Part shown: positions 22,501-33,144 of the stretch, piece after piece
Numbering within the stretch: the stretch's first letter is position 1
How the letters are laid out: each line of letters begins with the position of its first letter
Assembly: GCA_022376515.1 (NCBI GenBank)
Contig: WTXI01000025.1
Location: forward strand, 1 to 64,000
Length of the DNA: 64,000 bases
Reading direction: 5' to 3'
Source: Lactifluus volemus
Lineage: Eukaryota; Basidiomycota; Agaricomycetes; Russulales; Russulaceae
Notes under the pieces: model-generated
The model's input: only the letters and a program-made list of their open reading frames with translations
The model's database searches: none
What the model was told of the DNA's origin: nothing
Program-made: the position numbers and the translations under genes

Positions 22501-24868
22501 TGCTGTGACTTAGCGGTCATCACGAGCCCGTACTAGAGGCGCAGACCTGGATTCTAGCAGCCAAGGACAGTGGGAGGACTTTATTTGCAAGTTCCAAGAT
22601 CTCCGCCATTAACAGAGTTCCCTTCCTTGACAAGTTTGAGCCCGTCGTTGTCTCTTGAAACATGCAAGTCAAAGCCTGAAATGGTGAGTGTCTGTGGGGA
22701 GGTGACTTCGTCATCACCAACCTCCAGGATCCCCGATCTAGTAAAGATAAGCACAAGCAGGGCTACATATTGGTCGGTAAGTCTAAGTGGCTCAGGTTGC
22801 CGTTGTTGAATTTCCGTGTCCGTTCCGCTCGGTTCCGAAACTTGGCGGGATTTTTGATAAACTGTCAGGGTCACCTTTAACGAGATATGACGCCACGATT
22901 TGTGTGATTTAAATACCAGTTAACCGCCTGCCATTTATGAAAGCATTGTACCAAGCTGGTGTCTTGATGTTCAGAAGTTCAAAAAACATATCCAAAACGA
23001 TTTCCTAATGGAGGGGAATTTATCTCATGGTCACATGCTCATGACAACATCTTTTACCCTAGGCTCAAAAGATGGGATTCGAAGGGTGTCGATGAGAGAT
23101 CTGATCGCACGCATGTCATCCATGCAAAAGTACATTAGGCCTGGGTGTTTGGTTAGTTGGGATAGAAACCAATCTACTTATGTGGGCCGGCCTACCACTC
23201 CAAGTCTGTAGCATGCAAACAATGGATCGACAAGTGTCCTTGAGACGCTGTTGGCGCTCCGAGTCTTTACCAAATGCGTCCGTAATGCCAGATAATACAA
23301 CCTGGGGGCTATCTTATACGTCAAGTTATGCGATTCGTTAATTCGGACACACCTCTAAGTCCCTGCCCGGGCGAAGGAATTTTCTCGTGGATGGAGAGTC
23401 AAGGATGTAGAGAAATGCTGGGTTAAGAAGGGAGGCAAGGGCAGGTGGACCTTCAGAGAGTGTCTGAAGTAGGACTCGCATTCCACCAGCATTGGCCACA
23501 CACTGCACATCAATGAGCACTGCGATTAGACCACGTCAGCCTCAAAAAATGGCCTAGGGATCACTGCATACTGGTTTCAGCCAACGTCTGTATAGCAATA
23601 AATTTAAAAGGATCGTCTGGTTGCTCTGCGATGGCTATAAATGCACACATGACACGTTCCGACAACAGTGGGACAGTGCCAGTGTGATTGGCATGATTTG
23701 AATTCCTCTTCTGAGATCCTATTGCGACAACCGCGCGTATGAGTTTGATTGCTTGTTCCTTTTCTACCATGTGCTTGTTGTCTAGCGCAAGAGACCTAAA
23801 ATACGCCATGAACCGGCAAATGTGTGATCATGAAAATGAGAGGCACACCTGACAATAAACCAGTCAAAGCGTCGCTCGTGGAATCGCTTTACCGATTCCA
23901 GGTCCAAAAGCATGTGACGGACCAGGCGGTACGCAGTCGCTCTGCTCAACTGAGTAGAGCGCTTGGAGAGGGCAGGGACGACGCTATAACAGAGTGAGGT
24001 GGCAGGACAGCACGACAGGTTCGGCTTACGCGTGAGCAACCTGAACAACATCCAACTCATATTGAACGCGTAAGTTTCGCTGGAGCAACCCGATGAGCTT
24101 GGTCATGACGTCAACCCGAGTTCTAGTCGTCTCAGGGTCGTGAAGGGAAGTAGCTTGGGGTGTTATCGAGGATCCCGGCGAGGCGGATGGTGAAGAGACG
24201 ATTCGCGAAAGGGATATTAACGTCCTTAGATGTCCCCGGGCCTGCTGGAGAATGGTGCGAAAATCGTCTTGGAACTGATCAACTCACTTGAACGACATCA
24301 CAGTCAGTGAATCTAAATCTACCTTTGTCATCCACCACTCTGCGATCTTTCGTGAAATCAATCAGTTCTAATGATAAAAGACGTAATAAAGGCGGACACA
24401 CGCTGCTCTAGCTTATGAGAGATTGCCTCTATCAACCCTTTTGCAGCGTCGAGCTCCGACTGGACTTGCTGCCGCAGGTCCTCCTGTGCCTTGATGAATC
24501 GTTAACACGAATACAAATGGGAAAAGAGTCAGTACTTTAAGCTCCTCAGCATTTTCATGTAACATGTTCTCTGCTCCCTCTTTGATACTGACAGCATGAA
24601 CCATCCGATCGTTGAGAATGGCTAGCTATAGATACATGAGGCACCTCAGCATGTTATTGGGGTCGTGGAATTGACACACCTGTTGCGCAGCATCCTTCCC
24701 TTCCAATTGGCTATAGAGCTCATTTGATGCTGCAACAAGGGTGGTACCAGGAGTGGGGTAAGCGGGGAGGCCCGCGTCCTGAAAGGACTCATAGGGCTCT
24801 GGAGTCATCAGCCAGACCAAGACTGAGAGTGTATCAACAGAAGGAGAAGTGATATTATCAGATCTCAT
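19554..24868 (-). CDS. TORC2 subunit Rictor/Ste20/AVO3 homologue
   Basis: Large armadillo/HEAT-type scaffold of TOR complex 2, needed for AGC-kinase signalling, actin polarity and membrane homeostasis. Minus-strand exons in order: N-terminus from ATG 24868 (SVLVWLMTPEPYESF), an HR1-like helical part at 24410-24480 (SELDAAKGLIEAISHKLEQR), Rictor N-domain (KLIGLLQRNLRVQYELDV near 24090; TAYRLVRHMLLDLESVKR near 23900; VEKEQAIKLIRAVVAIG near 23750; GGMRVLLQTLSEGP and AFLYILDSPSTRKFLRPG at 23350-23490), middle domain (YREFYDHGTSVSQQYF, GCQTLHEKGHFPEF at 20600-20760; GTCFFVLGLIS and EILNDYGWEA near 20250-20320), and the C-terminal region RLPVRRYVFDLFDIDLDEDV ending TGA at 19554. Many short introns; complete as far as I can follow. 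It shares a 133-bp divergent promoter with RPL17. Confidence 0.85.
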
Positions 24869-25001
24869 CTAATCTTATCCGGCCTTTACCGAATATAAAC
24901 TGTAACAGAACGCCCCGATTAAGGTTCAAGCCACCACTTGCAAACAAACTAACGCGCATAACGTGCGATCAACGACGACCTCAAGACTTGAAAACATCAA
25001 T
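24869..25001. promoter_or_regulatory. Divergent promoter of the Rictor homologue and RPL17
   Basis: 133 bp between opposed start codons. It joins a ribosomal-protein gene to a TORC2 subunit gene, both growth-related. No canonical TATA box was recognised. Confidence 0.4.
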
Positions 25002-25848
25002 ATGGGTTCGTGTTAATTCTTTCATCCAGTCTATTTTATACGTTAACTTATTTGATTCAGTTCGTTACGCTGCTGCTGCCCTAGCAACAAATCCAGAAAG
25101 GAGTCAGTCTTAAGTCTTGCTTCGTGTCTGACCACGTTTGACCCTATCGTTGCTAGCCTCTCGTGCGCGTGGAGAGTACCTGCGCACCCACTTCAAAAAT
25201 ATGCGAGAGGTTGCTGCTGCATTGACGGGTAAGTGTCACCTGCGGGAACCTGCAGTTCGTGCTCACTGCTTAATACACCTCAGGTCTTAAGCTCACCAAG
25301 GCGTATACATATCTCAGCGACGTCGCAGAACACAAGCAGGTGATTCCATTCCGGCGGTTCAATGGTGGCGTTGGACGTGCAAGTCAAGCCAAGCAATTCA
25401 AGACAACACAAGGTATCATCTAACGTCTCACCATACAATCAAAGTCGTACTCAAACCTTGTTATAGGCCGCTGGCCCGAGAAGTCCGTCAAATTCATCAC
25501 CCGACTTCTGAAAAATGCAGAGTCGAATGCTGATGCGAAGAGTTTGGAACTCGAGGACTTGGTCATCAGGAATATTGTGGTGCAGCAAGCACCGGTACGC
25601 TTATTCGTTCAGATCCTGCCAGCTTTGAACCTCACTTGTCTTTACAACAGAAAACCCGTCGCCGCACATACCGTGCCCATGGTCGCATCAACCCGTATCA
25701 GGGCCACCCTTGCCATGTTGAGATTATACTTGCGGCGTCCGAGGAAGAGGTAGAGCGAAGCAAGGATAAGGAAGTTGCAAGATCTTCACTTGCTGGCCTC
25801 AACCGGCGACAGGTTGCAAGGCGGCGTATAGAGGCAGCGCGTGCCTGA
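25002..25848 (+). CDS. RPL17: 60S ribosomal protein L17 (uL22)
   Basis: Cytosolic large-subunit protein lining the exit tunnel. The first exon is only ATGG (25002-25005); the second (25061-25102) gives [14 protein letters not shown]; later exons give [90 protein letters not shown] and [20 protein letters not shown]. The stop is TGA at 25846-25848. Length and motif order match fungal uL22. The minimal first exon, splitting the ATG from the body, is common in fungal ribosomal-protein genes. No frame break seen; expected to be highly expressed. Confidence 0.92.
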
Positions 25849-26348
25849 TTCTTGGCAATTTGCTTGCACGGTGCTCACGAGCGTACCTTCTTGTTGGCTT
25901 GTATGTATGCATATGCCATGCTATGAAATGTAGCTGCACGCCCTTCCTTTGTGGTCTCCTTGCCTCAAAACCATGCCAAGCGACGACTTTGTCTTCTTAT
26001 CTCTTGTCTGCCTTCAGTGGAGAGGAACCAATGAAATTCAAGTCTGAAAACATTTGTATGATATTACACTTGATGCGAAATTCGACGATACAGGTAGAAG
26101 ACTTCTCAAGCATATACTATAACCTACATATCCAGGTAAATCATCAACGGACAGGAGAGAGAAAGCCGATATTGCAATGTAAGTAGTAAACGAGTGTGTT
26201 GTGTGACGGTCGCCGAACACCATAGTTGGTAAGCAAAAGAATGTAGTGAACGGTGCAGGTCCAGGGCGTAGAAATGAATGCAAAAGCAGACATTGACAAT
26301 GGTGGCGCAACAGCAGATTTGCGCAACGGAAGGGCAGTTTTGAGCTGT
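25849..26348. other. Intergenic, no gene supported
   Basis: Holds the 3' flank of RPL17 and the 3' flank of the convergent RasGEF gene. Overlapping frames on both strands (about 60-108 aa) have no domain. Confidence 0.4.
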
Positions 26349-29300
26349 TCAAACTTGCGGAAGAGGCGGTAGAGGCTTCACGGGTGATGGCTGAGAGCCT
26401 GGAACTTCAGATGGGGTAGCGCTGGTAGACTTGGTATTAGGTTCCAGCTCTGGAATGAGCTCCCATATCGTCGATTCCTTCCACTCCGTCTTTAGGTTCT
26501 TTTTCCCGAACGGATTGGGGAGTCGAGGCAATTTGTATTTTGTCTGTTCTGGGCGACCGGTTTGTTCGATGGTTTCGCTGCAACGAATGAATGTGTGAGC
26601 CCTCCCAACAATTCGATCATCGTCGGATGCGGAGACCCCACCTCTGTTTGAACATCCAGTCAGAATCTTTGTCGGTATCGCGGGCGATGGCACCGTCCAA
26701 ACACTTCAGCAGCCAAGTTTGGGCGTGCTCGGCTCGTGGGTAATTATAAGGCACGTGCCAGTGTTCCATTTCTGCAGGAGAATTACGTCCAGACAAAGGC
26801 ACGTCATCAGGTGGGGATTATTCTTACCACGGATAACGCGACCGACGTCCAAGCACCTCCCCATGTTCGCGATTCGCCTGCACGAGTTGGGAGAAATCAA
26901 GAATGGCGCGGAATTGACCGCGTTTCCGAAATCACGGAAATACCAATCTGCCGCGAGAAAAGGGGGGCAATCTATCAGAACCGAGTTCCGCCCCAAAACA
27001 AAGAAACCGGACGGACCCATCGCTGGAACAGCTGGGCGAGGGAATTCGATAACTCCTCTTCCACTAAGGACAATCGAATCTACATTCTCGTTTAGTTCGC
27101 TCAGCCTGTCCAGTGCCCAGCGCGCAGGGACACTCAGAGGCTTTTGAAAGCGTATAATTTCTCAGCGTACTTTCATGCCGGAATCGAAGAAACGACTCAC
27201 CAAGCGCATTTCAGAAAGTGTTTCCAAATAAGGGTGCGTCAGGCCGCCATATATACTACACATCGCGCTGTAATTATGGTATTCATGGGATCGCTGTCGA
27301 GAAGGGTTAGTGAGATGTAGCGCCAGAGTTTGGGGAAACAGACCAGCGCGAGCGCAATAAAGAAGGTCATGACGGCCGCCCTAGTTTCCGCTTCGACTTG
27401 ATCCAATATGGACCCTGTGACCCACAAAGACAGCGCACTCTCGTAGGTTTGTTGAGTGGAGCGCGCAGTGTCAGCGTCGCAGCGATGGCCCACGCCAAAT
27501 TGATACCACAAATCTTCAGGTATCATTCTGAAGTAACCCTCGGACATGAAAAGGGCCAACTGGCGGGCCAATTCTCGACAGAAGTCGCGTGAATTGAAAT
27601 CGAGGATATGAATACTATCGTCAGTGACGTTGAGCAAATCGTTCAGTGCCTCGGCGGATCGAAACTCGTCGTCTGTTGGCGTCCACTGAGGTACACTGCG
27701 GATAAACTTTTCCACTCTCGCCTGGAGCCTTGTCTTGTATTGGACCGGCTTTTGACGACATGTGGCGCGGCTAAGGGACTCGGAAGCCGGGTCCGACTGA
27801 CGACCATCCGTCGGGTCAAAGGGGGCAAGAGAGATGGCCTCTTCACGTCGCTCATTCAACCTTCGGATGATCTCAGCCCTCTCTTCGGGTGCGGCCCGCT
27901 CATCCGTTCGGATGATGAATTCCTTCAGGTGAAGGCCAGCAATGCGATCCTTGTCGTGTAACCAGTAGTGGCTGATCCAATTGTTCAAGAGACGCAAGAC
28001 GCGAGCCCTCACTGAGGATTGATACACGGGCCAAGCATCGCGTTGTGAATCATTCAAGTTGACGGGTTGTTCCTCGTATCGCGAGATGAGCGCCTTGGCG
28101 AGGTCGACGGGATCACAAAAAGCGCGGAAGCAGAGCAGGAATGTGTCAAGTGGATCGTCGTCAACGATGCGAGTCCGGGGCTGAGGGTCGGTGAAGATAT
28201 AGACTAGCGCCGACAAACTTGCGCCTTGAATCGAGTCGCTCCCTTCGGATACGAAGATATCGGCAGCGTCGCCTACCGGAACTGGCATGGAGACACCCCA
28301 GTATTCGTCCAATTCTTGCGATTGAACAATGTCTGAGACCATATTGACGTGAAAATCGTATTCGTCTTCTTCCCTATCCTTGGGGTCGAGGTCCGACTGG
28401 TTCGGACAAGAGGTAGGTAGGGCGTCGGCGAGCTTGGAACGCCGGTTGGACGGGCGACGAGTTAGTGTAAGACGTCTGAACCTGATCTTTTTTTTCGGAG
28501 AATGGCCACTCTCTATGACAGAGAATTGTATTTAGCTTTCTGCGTTCAAAGAGTTGGACGAACCTTTATTGGATAGTTTGTTTTGTAGCATCGACTCGAA
28601 GTCCACAACATCAAGGAGCACGCGAATAGCCCTCAATAACACGTCACGCTCACGCAGACAGCGTTTCAGGTTTTGCCCCGAGCTCTTGTCATTCGCCCCT
28701 GCAGCGAGTTGACTTGCAATGGCTGACAATGTAGATCTAGCTTTCTTGATCTCAGAGGTGCTCGAGATGAAGCTCTCGGTGTTGCGAAGGGCGAGGGGTA
28801 ACTCTTCCACTTTCTCGAAGAATTCCTCCAACCCTCTGTCCAGTCCTTGAATGATTTGGGACAAGCCCTCGCAGTTAGATTCTTCCGACGCGAAATCGAG
28901 CATCGTCGCGTGGGTTAGTAACTGCTGAAAGGAATCGTCCAACGGCAAGCTGGATTGTTCGTGGAAGCCCTTCAGCGTGGCGCAGTATGACATGGTGCTG
29001 CTCATCGTCCGGCTGCGGTTCGCGAGCTTGTTCTCGTCAAGACATGTCTGTAAGTGGGAACGTAATTTGTCGTCCTCGGTGGCATCGGCGCTTTCTTTTG
29101 CTTCTTGCGGAGAGTTGACGAGCGTGGAAGAAGATGAAGATGGCGATTCAGACAAAGGGCACCAGTGGACAACGGGTGGCGTCGGGAGAGACGAACGATT
29201 GAATATGGGTAAAGAATTTGAGGATAGCTTTCTCGAGGACGCTCGGGAACTGGGGAAACTTGTTACCGGCGATGATTCGGACGAGCTCGTGAGGAGGTCA

Positions 29301-29473
29301 GAAACGGGGGAGTGAGGAGAAGAATGCCCTGGTTCCGATTCTTCGTCCCCCGAAGCTGCCACTGTGGTGCCTCTGATATCTCGAGAGAGCTTCGAGGTTA
29401 CCCCGGCGGGGTTGCGACGGGATCGAGCGCGAGGAAAATCTGGTGGGAGAGGAACGAGAATGGATAGGGACAT
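26349..29473 (-). CDS. Ras guanine-nucleotide exchange factor (Cdc25-type)
   Basis: Activates Ras-type GTPases by GDP release. From ATG 29473: a Ser/Thr/Pro-rich N-terminal region (29000-29473), a helical region (ERDVLLRAIRVLLDVVDFE near 28580-28650), then the RasGEF N domain on 28342-27870 (GASLSALVYIFTDPQPRTRI, DPLDTFLLCFRAFCDP, VRARVLRLLNNWISHYW), then the catalytic RasGEF domain from about 27620 (ALFMSEGYFRMIPEDLW, SLWVTGSILDQVEAETRAAV, FFIALALVCFPKLWRYISL, MNTIITA, LETLSEMRL, VPARWALDRLSELNENV) and a Pro-rich C-terminus ending 26349. Exon junctions near 28480-28540, 27240 and 26700-27000 are not settled, so the exact protein is uncertain. The overall domain order is that of fungal Cdc25/Ste6-like factors. 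Confidence 0.8.
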
Positions 29474-31383
29474 GGTTTGGGGAGAGAAGTATAATCAATT
29501 GGATCCATAACAGGGTGTGGGCTGGGTTTATATGTATGATTCACAACGTGTAATGTGGCAGAGCTCAAGCCACAAGTTCATTGAGTGCCCGCGGAATCTG
29601 TGGTAAAGGTAAGTCCTGAGACCACTATATCACGCTATCAGTGTGGCTGATCATCCATTTTTCCCAGTGGCATTGGGCCAATGGCACCGGCACTCGTCAC
29701 ATGGGTAACCCTTGATAACGAGGCCGATCTATGTGAGTAAGTGGATCATTGCGGTTTTTGGAGGCGAGAATACGACGGGAAACTGAAAGCGGGGGTGCCA
29801 CACGGCACGTGCCTCTAACTAACCCTTCCGCACCCTCGCTCGCGAAGAATGAATTGACCTTATCCTATGACAAAAATCTGGAAGCACTCGAACTGTGCCA
29901 CAACAAATTCTGTCCAAGAAGTAGTGTAAGATAAGCATGCGAATGAGACCTCAGACCTCAGGCTGACGTGAAGCAGAAGAAAAGGACGCGAGGCTAAGGG
30001 CATAACTACGCGAGTCACGAAGGGAAGATTGCTACCGAAAGATGTATTCTAGGGAGAACTTTCGAGACCCCTTGGCACCAATTCCAGAACCAAGTCTGTA
30101 ATTTCAGCGCGTCCACGCAAATTCTGATTCAGAAATTCTCTTCGGCACTGGAGATCCTCTCCACCCGATGACATCACTGGGAGAGCATGAGTAGAGGCCA
30201 AAAAAAAAGTGGACACAAAATCGAACCATCTAGATCGTCAAAGCGCTTTTTATTTGGGAGTCAACTAAATCGCTAACTACCTTCGAGCCCAAGGCATACC
30301 CCGAGTGCATGGACCATCATTTCCCTCAGTTACGTGTCACTGAATAGACTGTCAGCCGCTCCACCTTGGGCATTTCTTGCTCTGAATACCTGTTACACCA
30401 ACCAATTGTCGAGGACCTGATCGCGGTCAAACAAGTAGACTCCAACACCATCTCGTTGTTCTTCGACGATCTCTCTCAAAATCACATAGCACCTGGTAGA
30501 ATCGACTCTCTACTTTTTCATCTCACTGCTTCTATCATCCGACAATCCTCCACCCAGTGATACTCCTAACAGCCTCGCTGAATTGCTGGCTGAGGCTCAT
30601 GCACGTTAGCGGAAACTCTCCTCAGACTGCGTAATTCACCATTGTGCAATAGCGCTCAGGTCCTCTTTGTCATGCAGTCGAAAAAATCATCTGACCAGCG
30701 CCTGCTCGAGTATCAACTCTTCGAGTCGTATATCCAGAATGTTGGCGCTTTTCACCCAATTGTGCATAAAGTCCTTATTTGCTTTTACTTTGTTGGACAT
30801 TGACTGAACTTTGACACTACCACGTCGACCTCTCCATCCCGTCCTCCTTTGCAATCTCTTCCGGCCTCAACACCGCTCCTGTGGAAAACTAAGCCGTCTA
30901 CTAACGCGCCGGATTTGTGCCCTCAGACTGTCCATCCCCTGCCGATTCAACACGTTCAATACACCACGCCAAGATCATTCTTCCAAGGTGTTTGAGGATA
31001 TGTGGAAGAGAGGTCTTCCGAAGTCGGCAGACTCTCATCGTTCGAGACCGTAATGACGCCCGCTTCCCGTATTGCGGGCGGGTCAAACCTGTCCGTAAAC
31101 GTCCCATACTCGTAACCGTACCGGCCATACCCGCATTTCACGATACGATACATGTGGAACTTGAAACCAGGGCAGGTTGTCATCACAACAGACAGGGGCA
31201 GTATCCACATTCCATCCAACATAAAAGCTCGACTTTGCTCCTGATGACCTTCCTAGTCACATCTCACTTGGTTTTCTTTCCTAGGTGTGTATACTTTCTA
31301 TCCACCATCATTCAAAGTTATTTTTCCAACACACACAACAGGCAGGCCCTCCCAAACGTCTATCATTTACCCCCTCGACGGAA
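29474..31383. other. Long intergenic stretch, no gene supported
   Basis: Nearly 1.9 kb. A 64-aa plus frame at 30366-30560 (with LLHQPIVEDLIAVKQVDSNT) looks protein-like but has no homologue I know and no clear splice partners. Other frames at 30811-31250 look random. It may be upstream control DNA of the RasGEF gene and of the small ORF at 31384. Confidence 0.4.
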
Positions 31384-31530
31384 ATGTTGTTCTTCAAACT
31401 CTCCATCGCTCTTCTTGCTCCCCTCGCTGCGTCGGCTGTCGCGATCAATCGGGCCGTCCCCAGCGGCCGGGACGCCGCCCAAGTGACCCAGATCCCCCTT
31501 GACTCAATATTCCTGCTGGACAGGAAGTAG
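31384..31530 (+). CDS. Small ORF with a signal peptide
   Basis: A 48-aa frame starting MLFFKLSIALLAPLAASAVA, a textbook secretion signal with an A-x-A-like cleavage site, followed by INRAVPSGRDAAQVTQIPLD and a stop at 31530. A downstream intron could extend it but no convincing continuation was found. The signal resembles those of small secreted mushroom proteins, but there are no cysteines to support a hydrophobin. It may be the 5' remnant of a secreted-protein gene. Confidence 0.35.
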   Translation: MLFFKLSIALLAPLAASAVAINRAVPSGRDAAQVTQIPLDSIFLLDRK

Positions 31531-32062
31531 AGTGCTTTTAAGGCATCCACCAGGTTGGCGTACAAGCGGCAAGACTCACTCGGCGTGCGGGGTACAGTGC
31601 AAGTCTGCTAGTACGACTGTCCAGTTCCACGCTGACTGGAATGGGACTTGATGCTTGATGCATCGAATTTTGGAAGTTGATTTTTGATAAGTCGCAGTTT
31701 GTTCACCATACCCACTATATTATTTCAGAATGTGATATGCTGTGTGGTCACTTCATCCAATGGGTGCTGCTCAAGAAGTTTAGGTTTTCTTCTCTAAAGT
31801 ACCTAAATTTCCGTATTGTTCAGCCATGTCATCCGTCTGGTGGTTAATTAAAAATACATCTCAATAAGATAAATTGGACTACGTCCTCGCACCCACAAGT
31901 TTCAAGATCTACGTGACGGAGCGCGGGGTCACGGTTTGCGACAGTTCGAGCTGGGCTCTAACGCGCACGGCGATCCCCGAAAGATATGGGACACGCACGG
32001 ACATGGCCGGGCCGAGTTGACTTCGCGCATACACCCAACCCGATTGCGTCTAGAAGAAAAGG
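31531..32062. other. Intergenic, upstream of EAF7
   Basis: No ORF of interest. AT-rich to about 31880, then GC-rich up to the EAF7 start. Confidence 0.4.
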
Positions 32063-33007
32063 ATGGAAATTCGCGAGAGTCCCGACAGTGACACGCCATT
32101 TCTCGACACCGTCGAAGGAGAGATATCTTTCTTCCGGTCTATAATGCGCGCTCGCCCGATCGGCCTTCATCGTCACTTTCACGCCTTATCCATGCGCACG
32201 GCCATCCACCAAGACACGGGTCAATACGTGACCATTGACGATATATGGGAAAAACTCCAAAGTTGCTACGACATTAAAGAATTAGAGAACCTCGTACGTC
32301 TACACATACTCCCCCCATACATGCCCTCACGAGCTAGCTGTTACGTTCTATCAGGACGCTGAGGGATTCGAATCGCCCGGTTCTGCACATTCCACGCCGA
32401 GCACTATCGACTCGCCCTCACCCTCGGATAACCTATCATTACACCCGTATTTCCGTAAAGAGTTCACACTGCCTTATGATGAAGCACTAGACACCATCAT
32501 ATCCTCTCGTCGTGTGCGAGACTCTTCCTCCTCTACACCCTCTTCACCCTCTCCGCCTCCTCCACCTACCACGAAAGGGGGACGCCGAGGGAGACGACGC
32601 GGAAGAGGCGGTGGTGGTGGTGGTGGCGGTGGACCTGCAAGCGGAATTGTCACAAGGCCGAGTATTGGCCATGTCACCGCAGAGAGTGACAGCAGCGCGC
32701 TCACTCTTGAGAGCGGAGACGAGAGCGTGGCGCCGACACCCAAAGGGAGCGTCAACACGGGTAGTGATGGGGACAATGAGTACGGTGACGATGAGGACGT
32801 CGAGGTGGCGGCTTCTCCAGGTACAGTCCCATGCATTGACGCACAACCCCTTCCCCTTACTTGCTGACCGGTTTTCCCTTTTTTCCAGCACCATCTGCAA
32901 AGCCAGTAAGAGCTCGCGGTAGGGGTGCTAGGGGCCGAGGGACACGTGCGCGGGGGAGAGGGATTGAATCGACTCGCGGGGTAAAGAAGCGGAAGCGAGG
33001 GGCGTAA
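32063..33007 (+). CDS. EAF7: NuA4 acetyltransferase subunit Eaf7 (MRGBP-like)
   Basis: Subunit of the NuA4 histone acetyltransferase, nuclear. Three exons: 32063-32293, 32355-32820 and 32889-33007, with GT-AG introns of 61 and 68 nt that keep the frame. Exon 1 carries the CT20 domain: FLDTVEGEISFFRSIMRARP, IGLHRHFHALSMRTAIHQ, VTIDDIWEKLQSCYDI. Exon 2 continues AEGFESPGSAHSTPSTIDSP and HPYFRKEFTLPYDEALDTII, then a Pro/Ser tract and a basic Gly-run from (GGT)n (about 32605-32635), then acidic Ser-rich sequence. Exon 3 is an RG-rich basic tail (GRGARGRGTRARGRG) ending KKRKRGA. The Gly run is a simple-repeat expansion. It converges on UFD2 with 137 bp between stops. Confidence 0.9.
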
Positions 33008-33144
33008 AATGAATGGCCCACTCTCCCCTCCCAGCGAATCTAATCTGGATTACATGGCAGGATCGGCGTGCACAACGCGTGTGGGAGCTTCTCTATTATA
33101 GCCTCGCTTATATACACGAAACACGACGCAATAACTGCTAGTAG

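Noticed and set aside
26719..27147. 142-aa and 119-aa plus-strand ORFs
   Set aside because: They overlap exons of the RasGEF gene on the opposite strand and have no domain.
31384..31530. Hydrophobin gene
   Set aside because: The signal peptide fits but none of the eight cysteines is found downstream in any frame.
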